From Elusimicrobiota bacterium (GTDB lineage: Bacteria > Elusimicrobiota > Elusimicrobia > FEN-1173), in the NCBI GenBank assembly GCA_016714745.1, contig JADKCG010000003.1, positions 1-64,000 on the forward strand: a stretch of 64,000 nt of DNA, read 5' to 3'. Positions 17,094-25,576 of the stretch are shown in pieces; within the stretch, counting starts at the first letter, position 1, and every line of letters starts with the position of its first letter. The translations under genes and the position numbers were made by a program. The notes below the pieces were generated by a model. The model saw only the letters and a list, made by a program, of their open reading frames with translations. It was not told the origin of the DNA and searched no databases.

Positions 17094-17161
17094 GTCGTTG
17101 CCTCATTTATGGAGCGTTTTTTCGGTTGAACCGAAACCTGCCCGACAAATCGGGCAACGAC
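17094..17161. repeat. REPIN-like element 2
   Basis: 68 bp with outer ends GTCGTTGCC and GGCAACGAC. The left half is decayed (CTCATTTATGGAGCG); the right half keeps the intact hairpin cccgacaaatcggg. Lies between ndk and the 17006 hairpin. Confidence 0.75.
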
Positions 17162-17211
17162 ACCTGAACCTGGGCCTATTCTACCTCATCCCCGACGAAA
17201 AACCAACCGGC

Positions 17212-17733
17212 TTACGCCCAGACTTTTTCGTCTTTGGCTTCGGACCGAACCGTTTTCGTTGGATAAATGTCCATCACGATTTCGTCGGGCCTGAACCACA
17301 GCTTAATTTCTCGCTCGGAATCTTTGGAGTCGGAGGAAGCGTGGATCACGTTTTCAAAGACGCCTTTCGTCGTGATGCGCCCGAAAGCGCCACGGATCGA
17401 GACGGAATCCGCTTCTTCGGGGTTCGTGGCCCCGGCGATTTCCCGGATGCGTTTGATCGCGTTGGGGCCCTTATAAACCAGGGCCATGACCCGTTCAAAG
17501 TCCGGGCCGTAGGGTTTGCCCTGGATATATTCGATCAGATCGTTAAAGAACGGTTTGTCTTTCAAATGAATGTAATGTTTTTCCGCCAAATCGCGCGACA
17601 CATGAAGGACTTTGGCGCCGATGATCATAAACCGCGCCTCCGCCAATTTGGTCAAAATATTTCCCGTCAACGATTTCTTGAGCCCGTCGGGTTTAACAAT
17701 AACAAGAGTGTTTTCGATGTGTTCTTCAGTCAT
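17212..17733 (-). CDS. ndk: Nucleoside diphosphate kinase
   Basis: Balances NTP pools by phosphate transfer through a phospho-histidine. 173 residues from the ATG at 17733 (MTEEHIENTLVIVKPDG), preceded by a GGGAGG ribosome site; an upstream in-frame ATG adds only five residues. NTLVIVKPDGLKK, then SIRGAFGR, and the active-site His in NVIHASSD. It is longer than the common 140-residue bacterial form, with an insert around LKDKPFFNDLIEYIQGKPYG and a C-terminal extension, as in the longer NDK variants of several deep-branching phyla. Confidence 0.93.
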   Translation of the reverse strand: MTEEHIENTLVIVKPDGLKKSLTGNILTKLAEARFMIIGAKVLHVSRDLAEKHYIHLKDKPFFNDLIEYIQGKPYGPDFERVMALVYKGPNAIKRIREIAGATNPEEADSVSIRGAFGRITTKGVFENVIHASSDSKDSEREIKLWFRPDEIVMDIYPTKTVRSEAKDEKVWA

Positions 17734-17797
17734 GGAGCAACCTCCCAAAAGATCTGCGGACTCGATGTTACCACGGGGTCTTCCCCCCTGTCAAACC

Positions 17798-18868
17798 CTA
17801 TTTCCGGGCAATGACGAAGAGGAGGCTGGTGTCCAGCATCATCCAGGCGAGCGACAAAATGAGAACGATCTCGACCGCGATGAAGAAGTTGGTGGAAATA
17901 AAGTCACGAGCTGAGTTGTAGGACTGCTCGATCCGTTCAAGTTTGGTGTCCACCGCTTTGGAAAGATCGTCAATATCGAATTCCCGTTCGACGTTTTTGT
18001 AGACCGTGCGCAGGTGCCAATCGGAGTCGATGCGGGGGATGTTGGCCTGGACGTTGTGCAGGCTGTCCACAATGGCCAGTTTGTCTTTAACGAAGTCTAT
18101 GGCTTCACGGGAAAAGGTTTGATAACGGCCCGGCATGGACCAGAACTTATAGTAGGGGGGCAAATCCGCCAGGAGGAGTTGGGCTTTGTCGATCTCTTTT
18201 TCCAAAAGGAAGTTGTAGGCCCGGAGACTCCAATAAAGGGCGTAGGCCAAACGGATCAAATCCAAAATGGTTTGAGACTCGGCAGAACTCACCGCCGCGC
18301 CGAACCGTTTGATTAAAATAAGTTCGTTCTCGTAATAGCCGAAATTCCGCAGTTTTTCTTGTTCCAGCACGAATTCGGAAAGTTCGTCGTAATTGGGTTC
18401 GCCGCAGACAATCCCGGTGAGGGCCTTTTGGTTTTGATGAATGAACTGGCCGGCATTTTCGACAACGCCTTTTTCAAAAACGAAAATGGGAAACGGGTCC
18501 ACCTCTTCCAGCCGCCGATCGTAGGTGTGGCTGGCCAGCCGTTTGGCGTTGGCGATCACGCCGTCCACGAGGGTGTGGGCCCATTCGGCAATGCTGGCGC
18601 CTCCCACCGTGAGCGCCTCGGTCCGGCACGAGAGCGTCGCCAGAAAATTCAGGTCCCCTTCCGCCAGGAAGACCAATTCCAGGAGCCCCACACCGAATTT
18701 ATAGATTTGGGCGGTCACATGGACATCGGCAAATACCCTCCCGCCAAAGGCCAGGTTCTCCACCGGTCGGCTGGACACTTCTTTGGCAATCGCCTTGGCG
18801 TCGGCCCCGATAAAGTCGAGCTCAAGCCCTAAATCAAAGGGGATGACGATGTGAACGTTGGTTTTCAT
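17798..18868 (-). CDS. Unknown protein with C-terminal membrane anchor (RMD1/DUF155-like shape)
   Basis: 356 residues. A soluble mixed alpha/beta N-terminal part includes DPFPIFVFEKGVVENAG and YDELSEFVLEQEKLRNFGYYENE. A long helical region follows, including a probable coiled coil (DIDDLSKAVDTKLERIEQSY). One hydrophobic segment lies near the end (FFIAVEIVLILSLAWMMLDT). This order resembles the DUF155/RMND1 family, where a conserved core is followed by coiled coil and a membrane helix, but I cannot confirm homology. Expected to sit in the inner membrane facing the cytoplasm. Confidence 0.6.
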   Translation of the reverse strand: MKTNVHIVIPFDLGLELDFIGADAKAIAKEVSSRPVENLAFGGRVFADVHVTAQIYKFGVGLLELVFLAEGDLNFLATLSCRTEALTVGGASIAEWAHTLVDGVIANAKRLASHTYDRRLEEVDPFPIFVFEKGVVENAGQFIHQNQKALTGIVCGEPNYDELSEFVLEQEKLRNFGYYENELILIKRFGAAVSSAESQTILDLIRLAYALYWSLRAYNFLLEKEIDKAQLLLADLPPYYKFWSMPGRYQTFSREAIDFVKDKLAIVDSLHNVQANIPRIDSDWHLRTVYKNVEREFDIDDLSKAVDTKLERIEQSYNSARDFISTNFFIAVEIVLILSLAWMMLDTSLLFVIARK

Positions 18869-18943
18869 GGCCCCTAAAGGGTAAGCCTTCGATGTTCTTC
18901 TGTCAATGGGTTTATTTTCCTGTCCAATTTATACAATGGGGAC

Positions 18944-19550
18944 ATGAATCGATGGGGTCTGGCTTTCTTTTATTTGTCCATTTCCAATTTCCCTGTTTGG
19001 GGGGATGAAGGCCTGCGAATTCCCCGTGGATCGACAAGCACGGTCATAGTGGACAAGGGGGGAGCGACGGTGCACTACCCTTTTGGGAAGGTGGAAATTC
19101 CTCGGGAGTCGGTTTGGAAAGAGAAAACCGAGGTGGTCCCCCTGGGCAAATTGCACGCGAAAACCCAGGGAACGTTCCGACTCTTACGTCTTGGGTCGTG
19201 AGGGGGATTTCGTTGCGGCACGAAAGGTGCGGGTTCAGGTGGAGAACAAAGAACAATACCTTTCCCCCGCCACACCGAAATTGCGGGAACACGAAGCCAT
19301 GCATCGACGCATCAACGAAGCGGAAGCGCGACGGATTCAGGGGGTGTTGACCTCTTTTCGAACCAAAGAAACCAACGCGGCCAAAGCCGAAGAAGAGTTT
19401 AAAATTGAATTTCGAAAAGAGATCGCAACCGTCAAAAAACTTCACGCCCAATGGGACGAAAACCATGTGTTCGTTCAAGCGTCAACGGACACAGCCAAAA
19501 ACGAAGGGAGTCCCCCCCCCCCCGAGAAGAGAGGAACGCTCATTTTTTGA
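18944..19550 (+). CDS. Secreted protein with HExxH motif, DUF922-like (one frame break)
   Basis: Starts MNRWGLAFFYLSISNFPVWG, a signal peptide, and continues to about 19190. There the frame hits TGA, but the neighbouring frame carries on (GREGDFVAARKVRVQVENKE) to 19550. The second part has LREHEAMHRRINEAEARRIQ, an H-E-x-x-H motif in a helix as in the DUF922 family of predicted secreted zinc proteases, followed by a Lys/Glu-rich helix. About 200 residues if joined. The break lies between about 19083 and 19195. Only plus-strand gene in the left half of the window. Confidence 0.55.
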
Positions 19551-19596
19551 TCGGGAATAGATGAAAAGTGTTGCGGGAGAGGGTGAAGCTGGGTTT

Positions 19597-20904
19597 CTAC
19601 AAATAGCCCCAGGTGCGGAGCAGGTCGCCGTCGCGGCGCCAACGGTTGCCGATGTCGGTGCGGTAAAACATGTTGGGGATGATGATGTTTTTGACGCGGC
19701 TGTAGGCTTCTTTGGAAGCGTCGTCCATGGTGGGGCCGGAGCCGGTGCAGACCAAGGCGTAGCCGGTTTGGCCGGCCAGCACCCATTCCCCATCCACCAC
19801 TTTGATGTCGCCGGGATAAACGCCTTCGGTGACGGGTTTCTTGAAATAGACCACGGCGCCTGCGGAATATTTTTCGAAGGCGGCCGAGTCTTCAAAAGGA
19901 AAGGGTGGCACTGCGATCACAACGCCGATTTGAAACCCCTTTTTCATTCGGAGGGTCGGGGTTTGGCCCAGGGCGATGCCGTGGAGAAATTCCCCCCAGC
20001 GGGACAAGGCGCCTTCCATTTGGATGCTGAGCGTGGGATAGCCGAATCGGGGGGTGCATTCCAGAGGATAAATGGCGCGGGAGGTGGCGATGCAGTTGAT
20101 GTCGAAATACCCCACGAACCCCACGGCGGCCAGCCGGCCCGTCATTTTGGCGATGGTTTCCCGGTAGAGGATGCTGTCTCCGTCGTAGAACATGGCAGTC
20201 CCCATCTCCCCGGTAGAGGGCCCGATGTCGTCGTTGAACATTTTTTTGTGCTCGAAGTTGATGCAGACGGGGAGGATGAACTCTTTTCCGTTAAAAAACC
20301 CGCCGATGGCCACTTCCACCCCGGTGGCGTACTTTTGAATTTGGAATGACTTGATCTGTCGGGCCCAGCCCTTTTTGTAGCGTTCCAGCATGGCCACCAC
20401 GTCGTGGCCGTCTTCTTCTTGGCCCACGTAAGAGAGCACCTTGTCGTTCTGGGCGGAACCGGAAGGTTTCACCACATAGCGATCGGGATGGGATTTAACG
20501 AAAGCAATGGCTTCTTCGAAACTGGTGAAGGTCCAGTGGGGTAAAATCGTCATGCCAGCGGCTTTCATTTCCTGTTGGCCGAAATCCCGGTCGTCTTCCA
20601 GCCGATCGGTATAGGGCGTTCCCCCCACAACCGCCTTTCCTTCCTTTCGGAGCGCGTCGACCTCTTTGCCGTAATCCGAATCATCGAAGATGATGAGGTC
20701 GGCCCAGTCTTTCGCTGTTTTCCAGTCGTCGACTTTTTCCACAAATCCGTCGGAAACGTCCTTGTCGTATTTGCTCTCGATGTAATATTTGACGTGGTTT
20801 CCCTCAGAGGTGAGTTGGCGGCAGAGGTCGCCGATGCATCCCACGCGGGAAATGCAAAGGATGTGGCGGGTGCCGTTGGCGATGGGAAGCTTGTCTTTTT
20901 CCAT
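19597..20904 (-). CDS. ATP-grasp enzyme related to phosphoribosylamine-glycine ligase (PurD-like)
   Basis: 435 residues from the ATG at 20904; a GTG three codons upstream is also possible. The N-terminal Rossmann-like domain (RHILCISRVGCIGDLCRQL, DLIIFDD) is followed by the ATP-grasp core: DRYVVKPSGSAQNDKVLSYV, GVEVAIGGFFNG, and GPSTGEMGTAMFY, which matches the P-(S/N)-T-G-x-M-G box of PurD. FDINCIATSRAIYPLECTPRFGYPT supplies the metal-binding residues. The usual PurD N-terminus (G-G-R-E-H-A) is absent. It is therefore either a diverged PurD or a related ligase with another substrate. It follows the acyltransferase gene closely. Confidence 0.7.
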   Translation of the reverse strand: MEKDKLPIANGTRHILCISRVGCIGDLCRQLTSEGNHVKYYIESKYDKDVSDGFVEKVDDWKTAKDWADLIIFDDSDYGKEVDALRKEGKAVVGGTPYTDRLEDDRDFGQQEMKAAGMTILPHWTFTSFEEAIAFVKSHPDRYVVKPSGSAQNDKVLSYVGQEEDGHDVVAMLERYKKGWARQIKSFQIQKYATGVEVAIGGFFNGKEFILPVCINFEHKKMFNDDIGPSTGEMGTAMFYDGDSILYRETIAKMTGRLAAVGFVGYFDINCIATSRAIYPLECTPRFGYPTLSIQMEGALSRWGEFLHGIALGQTPTLRMKKGFQIGVVIAVPPFPFEDSAAFEKYSAGAVVYFKKPVTEGVYPGDIKVVDGEWVLAGQTGYALVCTGSGPTMDDASKEAYSRVKNIIIPNMFYRTDIGNRWRRDGDLLRTWGYL

Positions 20905-20920
20905 GAAGGACACTACCGTA

Positions 20921-23900
20921 TCACTTGGAGGCCGTCGAGGTCAACTTTTCGACGATTTCTTTGGCTTTGACCAAATCGGTTTTGCCGCTGGCGAGGGCGG
21001 GCCAGGCCTCCAGAAGGATCATCGACCGTTTGTCGGGCACCCAGAGTTTTGGCATGTCGGATTTTTCCAGTTTTTCCAACAACGTCTCGATGTTCTGCTG
21101 GAGGTTGTGGGTCAGCACCACGAGGCGTTCGCCTCGTTTTTCGTCCGGGGTCGAAAGCACAAGAAACCGCGCCTCCGGTTCGCCGGAAAGTTCGGCCAGC
21201 TTCTGTTCCACCAGCATGTGGGGGACCATCTCGCCGCCGATTTTGGAGAACCGTGAGAGTCGGTCGGTGATCTCCACAAAACCGTCTTCGTCGACCCGGG
21301 CGATATCGCCGGTGTTGTACCAGCCGTCTTTTAACACTTCGGCGGTTTTCTCCGGTTGATTCCAATACCCCGCCATCACGTTGGGGCCCTTGACCAAAAG
21401 AAGTCCGGGCAAGCCATCGGCCAGACGGTCTCCGGTGGCGGGGTCCACAATCTTAACGGTGACGCCAGGAAGCGGCCGGCCCACCTTGCCCGGTTTCCAT
21501 CCTGTTTGGTTCTCTGTGGCATGGTGAACGCTTAAAACACTGACGCAAGCCGCCGGGGAAAGTTCCGTCGTTCCATATCCTTCCAAGATCGGAACCCCCA
21601 AGGTTTCTGTGAAATCCTTGGCAAAGGCTAGGTGAAGTTTTTCGGCTCCCGTCAGAACGAATCGAAGCGACGTCAGGTCTTCCCGAATGAACTTTTTCAT
21701 CCACATTTGGAGAAACGTCGGGGTCGAGAGAAGGACGCTGGCCCGTTCTTCTTTGATCAGTTTCTTAATGGCCACCGCTTCCAGAGGACTGCGGTGATAG
21801 GCCGCCCGGCACCCGGCCAAGAGAGGAAGCCAAAGCGTCGCGGTGAACCCGAACGAATGGAAAAAGGGAAGGACCCCCAATATCGTGTCCTTGGCCGTGA
21901 GCTGAAACGTTTCTTGCAAACCCTGAATGTTGGCGTGGATGTTGGCGTGGGTCAACATCACGCCCTTCGGCGTCCCTGTGCTCCCGCTGGTGAAAAGAAG
22001 TGTGGCCAGGTCAGTGATTTTGGTGTTGGACCGGGGGACCACGAACTTCTCGATCCATCGGACGGGGAGGAATTTGAACGCCAGGTAGCCCACGGCGCCC
22101 GCCGCTTTTCCGGGTCGGGGCAGATCTTCCATAAACACCATGCGCGGGTCATCGCCCCATTTCAGAGCCTCCAGCATTTTCCGTGCGGTGACGATTTTAG
22201 TGACGCCGGCGTCTTTGCAGATGAGGTCGATCACGCTACGGCCCAGGGAATAGTTGAGGTTAACCGGCACTCGCCCATCGAACAGGAGAGCCAGGTTGGC
22301 AATGACCCCCGCGGCGCCGGGCGGGAGGAGAACGGCCACGTGCTTGTCTTCCGGCAAAACGTTTCGGAGTCGGTGAGAAACCAAAATGGACGCCGTGGCC
22401 AATCGACCATAACTTAATCGGGCGCCGGTGCTATCGACCACCGCGCCGCTCCTCCATTGCCGACGGGCCTGGCGGAGAAAGAATTGGTGGAGAGGTTTCA
22501 GCGTTGTTAACCGATGTTCAAAAGCCCGACTGCCCAGTTCCATCACCTCATGGCGCACATCGGCGGCATTCGCCGCCGTGGGAAGGGGTTTCCCGAAAGA
22601 CACCGTTACGGGGTAGGGAATTTGGCGGGGCATTTTCCAAATAAATTTCTTTCGTTCGAAACTAAAAATGCTTCCCCACACTCGGTCCAAATGAACGGGG
22701 ATGATGGGAACATTTAGGTCTTTGACAATTCGTTCAAATCCCTTGCGGAACCCCAACGTTTGGCCGAGCCGCGTGACGGCGCCTTCGGCAAAGATGCAGA
22801 CCACATGGCCTTCTTCCAATCGTTTGCGCGCTTGGAGGAGCGAGGCCAAGATCCGTTTGGGGCTGTCTTTCTGGGCGATGGGGATGACATCCATGAATTT
22901 CACAAACGGATGAATGAAGGGCAATTCAAACATTTCCCGAAACATCATAAACCGGATCCAGCGGGAAGTGGACCCGCCGATGAGGAACGGATCAACGTAA
23001 GAGACATGGTTGGGAATAATAAGCGCGGGACCCGTGGTGGGAATGTTTTCTTGGCCAACCACGCGGATCCGATAAATAACGTTGGTCAATAAAAAGAGCC
23101 CCAACCGGACCATGGCCTGGGGCAGAAAAGTGACAATAGCGATCGTGGCCGCGATGGAGAGAACACCCAAAACCAAAAAGACCTGGGCGGGATCGACTTT
23201 AAATACGCCGCTCATGAGCCAAAGAAATCCGCTGGAGAATAGAATGGCAACGAAGGATAGGAAATTCCCTGTGGCCAACACGCGTCCCCGTTGTTCTTTG
23301 GGGCTCCGGATTTGGATCAGGGTTTGGAGGGGAATGATAAAGACGCCCGCACTGATTCCAAGAAGGGCCACATCCACGAGCGTGCGGACAAAGGCCGCGT
23401 GGGAAAAGAAGAGGTCAAGGGTGAACACGCTCAGCCCGAGAGCGCCCAGCGGGACCAACCCCAGTTCAACCTTTTGACGCGAAAGTCGTCCGGCCAACAC
23501 ACTTCCGATCGCAATCCCGATCACGAGGGCGATCAGGAGTACCCCGGACACTTTGTCCGACAGGCCCATGATTTGTTTAACGTACACCAACATGTTTAAT
23601 TGGAGCACACCCCCCATGAACCAAAACCAACTGGTCGCTATAAGACTGAGACGGAGGGCTTTGTCGCCTTTGATCAAGTTCCAATTTTCCCACAGGTCGG
23701 GAATGGGGTTCCATTTTAATGATTGCGTTGGATTGGCGGGGGGGACCTTCTCAATGGCGAACGCGGCCGCCAGGCTGGCGATGGCCACTGCGCCCGTCAT
23801 GACGGCGACAACGACAATGTGTTGGGTGAGAAATGTCCCCGCGACGGTGCCCAACAGGATGGCCGCGAAACTGGCCACGTTCAAAAGCGCGTTGGCGGCG

Positions 23901-24304
23901 GGAAGTTTCCTTTCTTCTTTCAGTTCCGGTAAGAGACCGTACTTCGCGGGGCTAAAAAAGGCGCTTTGAGCGCCCAACAAAAAAAGACCGGCCAATAGGA
24001 TCTGAACATTTTTCATGAACAAGCCTGTCAACAAAAGAGCCACGACCACCAGGTCCACGGTCTTGGCCACGACCACCACACGGGCCTTGCTCCAGCGGTC
24101 CGCCAACCGGCCGGCCCCCAAAGAGAACAGGAGAAACGGCGCCGCAAAAACACCGCCAGAGATGGGGACGAGACTCCGAGCGGCTTCGGCGGTCATCCAG
24201 TGGGTAATGAGAAGCGCGATGACGATCTTGAAGACGTTATCGTTAAACGCCCCCAAAAACTGTGTCGTCATCAGGGCCCAAAAAGAGCGGTCGTTATTTT
24301 TCAT
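20921..24304 (-). CDS. aas: LplT-PlsC-Aas fusion: lysophospholipid flippase / acyltransferase / acyl-ACP synthetase
   Basis: 1127 residues, three domains. An MFS transporter of LplT type (about 1-405, QFLGAFNDNVFKIVIALLIT) would flip lysophospholipid inward. A PlsC-type acyltransferase (about 415-600) has the H-x4-D box NHVSYVDPF near residue 431 and FAEGAVTR. An AMP-binding acyl-ACP synthetase (about 630-1120) has LLFTSGSTGTPKGVMLTH near 770, EGYGTTELSP and YNTGDIARVDEDGFVEI. Together they reacylate lysophospholipids, mainly 2-acyl-glycerophosphoethanolamine. In E. coli, LplT and Aas are separate proteins; the three-part fusion is known in other phyla. Confidence 0.92.
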   Translation of the reverse strand: MKNNDRSFWALMTTQFLGAFNDNVFKIVIALLITHWMTAEAARSLVPISGGVFAAPFLLFSLGAGRLADRWSKARVVVVAKTVDLVVVALLLTGLFMKNVQILLAGLFLLGAQSAFFSPAKYGLLPELKEERKLPAANALLNVASFAAILLGTVAGTFLTQHIVVVAVMTGAVAIASLAAAFAIEKVPPANPTQSLKWNPIPDLWENWNLIKGDKALRLSLIATSWFWFMGGVLQLNMLVYVKQIMGLSDKVSGVLLIALVIGIAIGSVLAGRLSRQKVELGLVPLGALGLSVFTLDLFFSHAAFVRTLVDVALLGISAGVFIIPLQTLIQIRSPKEQRGRVLATGNFLSFVAILFSSGFLWLMSGVFKVDPAQVFLVLGVLSIAATIAIVTFLPQAMVRLGLFLLTNVIYRIRVVGQENIPTTGPALIIPNHVSYVDPFLIGGSTSRWIRFMMFREMFELPFIHPFVKFMDVIPIAQKDSPKRILASLLQARKRLEEGHVVCIFAEGAVTRLGQTLGFRKGFERIVKDLNVPIIPVHLDRVWGSIFSFERKKFIWKMPRQIPYPVTVSFGKPLPTAANAADVRHEVMELGSRAFEHRLTTLKPLHQFFLRQARRQWRSGAVVDSTGARLSYGRLATASILVSHRLRNVLPEDKHVAVLLPPGAAGVIANLALLFDGRVPVNLNYSLGRSVIDLICKDAGVTKIVTARKMLEALKWGDDPRMVFMEDLPRPGKAAGAVGYLAFKFLPVRWIEKFVVPRSNTKITDLATLLFTSGSTGTPKGVMLTHANIHANIQGLQETFQLTAKDTILGVLPFFHSFGFTATLWLPLLAGCRAAYHRSPLEAVAIKKLIKEERASVLLSTPTFLQMWMKKFIREDLTSLRFVLTGAEKLHLAFAKDFTETLGVPILEGYGTTELSPAACVSVLSVHHATENQTGWKPGKVGRPLPGVTVKIVDPATGDRLADGLPGLLLVKGPNVMAGYWNQPEKTAEVLKDGWYNTGDIARVDEDGFVEITDRLSRFSKIGGEMVPHMLVEQKLAELSGEPEARFLVLSTPDEKRGERLVVLTHNLQQNIETLLEKLEKSDMPKLWVPDKRSMILLEAWPALASGKTDLVKAKEIVEKLTSTASK

Positions 24305-24335
24305 GTTTGCTCACCCACCCGTCTTTCCCTTTTTT

Positions 24336-24410
24336 GTAGTTGCCTCATTTATGGGGCGACTTTGTCCAGTGACTCAGAAATACAAATCGCCCGATCCATC
24401 GGGCAACGAC
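24336..24410. repeat. REPIN-like element 3, extends into the end of wecB
   Basis: 75 bp. The left half is GTAGTTGCC-TCATTTATGGGGCG; the right half is a hairpin cccgatccatcggg followed by CAACGAC. The right half forms the last codons of the epimerase gene (stop at 24374), so insertion of the element may have replaced that protein's original C-terminus. Confidence 0.75.
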
Positions 24411-25576
24411 GACTTCGTGAAATAATCGGGCGGACGTGGAACGGCTGGATTAAACCAATGCCGGAGCGCGTTAAGAGTTCTTTTGGCGGCTTTGCCGTCC
24501 CCGTAGGGATTTACGGCTCGGCCCATTTTGCGGCGAAGAACGCCGTCGTTCAACAGTCGATCAACCCACTTTTTGACGTTGGCCCTGTCCGTACCAACAA
24601 GGCGCACGGTGCCGGCGCGAACGGCTTCGGGCCGCTCGGTGACCCGGCGGAGAACCAACACCGGTTTTCCCAGGCTGGGGGCTTCCTCTTGAATCCCCCC
24701 GGAATCCGTGACGGCAAAGAGACAACGTTTTAAGAGAAAGATCATGGGACCGTAATCCAAGGGTTTCGTCAAGCACACGTTGGGGAGATTCCCTAAAAGG
24801 GCGCGAGCGGATATTTGCACATGAGGGTTGGGGTGGACAGGATAGATGAATTGAATCTTGGGCCGAGAGAGAGCCGTGTCCCGGAGCGCCTGAAAAATCT
24901 CTTGAAAAGGTTTGCCAAAGTTTTCTCGACGGTGGGCTGTGATTAAAACAAAGGGATGTTTGACCGCGGAGGTCAAGGCTCTGGGCAGGCGCGGGGGAGA
25001 GCCTTTCAATCGCGCCAACCCCATACGCAAAGCGTCGATGCCCGTGTTCCCAGTGACAAAAATGTGTTTAGACCCCACGCCTTCGCGTAAAAGATTTCGT
25101 TTGGCCTCTTTTGTGGGGGCGAAATGGAGAGCGGCCACTCCGCCCGTCAGTTTCCGGTTGATCTCTTCCGGGAACGGGCTGATGTCGTCATGGGACCGGA
25201 GTCCCGCTTCCACATGTCCCACGGGAATCTTTTGGTAAAAAGCCGCCAGCGTGGCCATGAGCGTGGTGGAGGTGTCGCCGTGAACCAACACCATGTCTGG
25301 ACGTTCTTTTTGGAGCACCGGTTCCAGTCGCGCCAAGGCCCGCACAGAAACATCGGTCAGGCTTTGGCCCGGCCGCATAATATCAAGGTCGTGGTTCGGG
25401 CGGATGGCGAACAATCGCAAAACCTGGTCCAACATGTCTCGGTGTTGTGCCGTAACAACAACCCGCGGATCAAATTCTTTCGGATACTCGCGAAGCGCCA
25501 ACACCAACGGCGCCATTTTCACAGCCTCCGGACGCGTTCCGAATATCAGCAATATTTTTTTTCGTTCACGGTCCAT
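24374..25576 (-). CDS. wecB: UDP-N-acetylglucosamine 2-epimerase (non-hydrolysing)
   Basis: Interconverts UDP-GlcNAc and UDP-ManNAc for surface polysaccharide. 400 residues from the ATG at 25576, which overlaps the TAA of the upstream gene by one base. KILLIFGTRPEAVKMAPLVL opens the protein; HVEAGLRSHD, VLITAHRRENFGKP and DSGGIQEEAPSLGKPVLVLR are the family blocks with catalytic and ligand-binding residues. The last 14 residues (TKSSLPDGSGDLYF) are encoded by a REPIN-like repeat. Confidence 0.93.
   Translation of the reverse strand: MDRERKKILLIFGTRPEAVKMAPLVLALREYPKEFDPRVVVTAQHRDMLDQVLRLFAIRPNHDLDIMRPGQSLTDVSVRALARLEPVLQKERPDMVLVHGDTSTTLMATLAAFYQKIPVGHVEAGLRSHDDISPFPEEINRKLTGGVAALHFAPTKEAKRNLLREGVGSKHIFVTGNTGIDALRMGLARLKGSPPRLPRALTSAVKHPFVLITAHRRENFGKPFQEIFQALRDTALSRPKIQFIYPVHPNPHVQISARALLGNLPNVCLTKPLDYGPMIFLLKRCLFAVTDSGGIQEEAPSLGKPVLVLRRVTERPEAVRAGTVRLVGTDRANVKKWVDRLLNDGVLRRKMGRAVNPYGDGKAAKRTLNALRHWFNPAVPRPPDYFTKSSLPDGSGDLYF

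Noticed and set aside
21632..22417. Plus-strand open frame opposite the AMP-binding domain
   Set aside because: Antisense shadow of the fusion enzyme.
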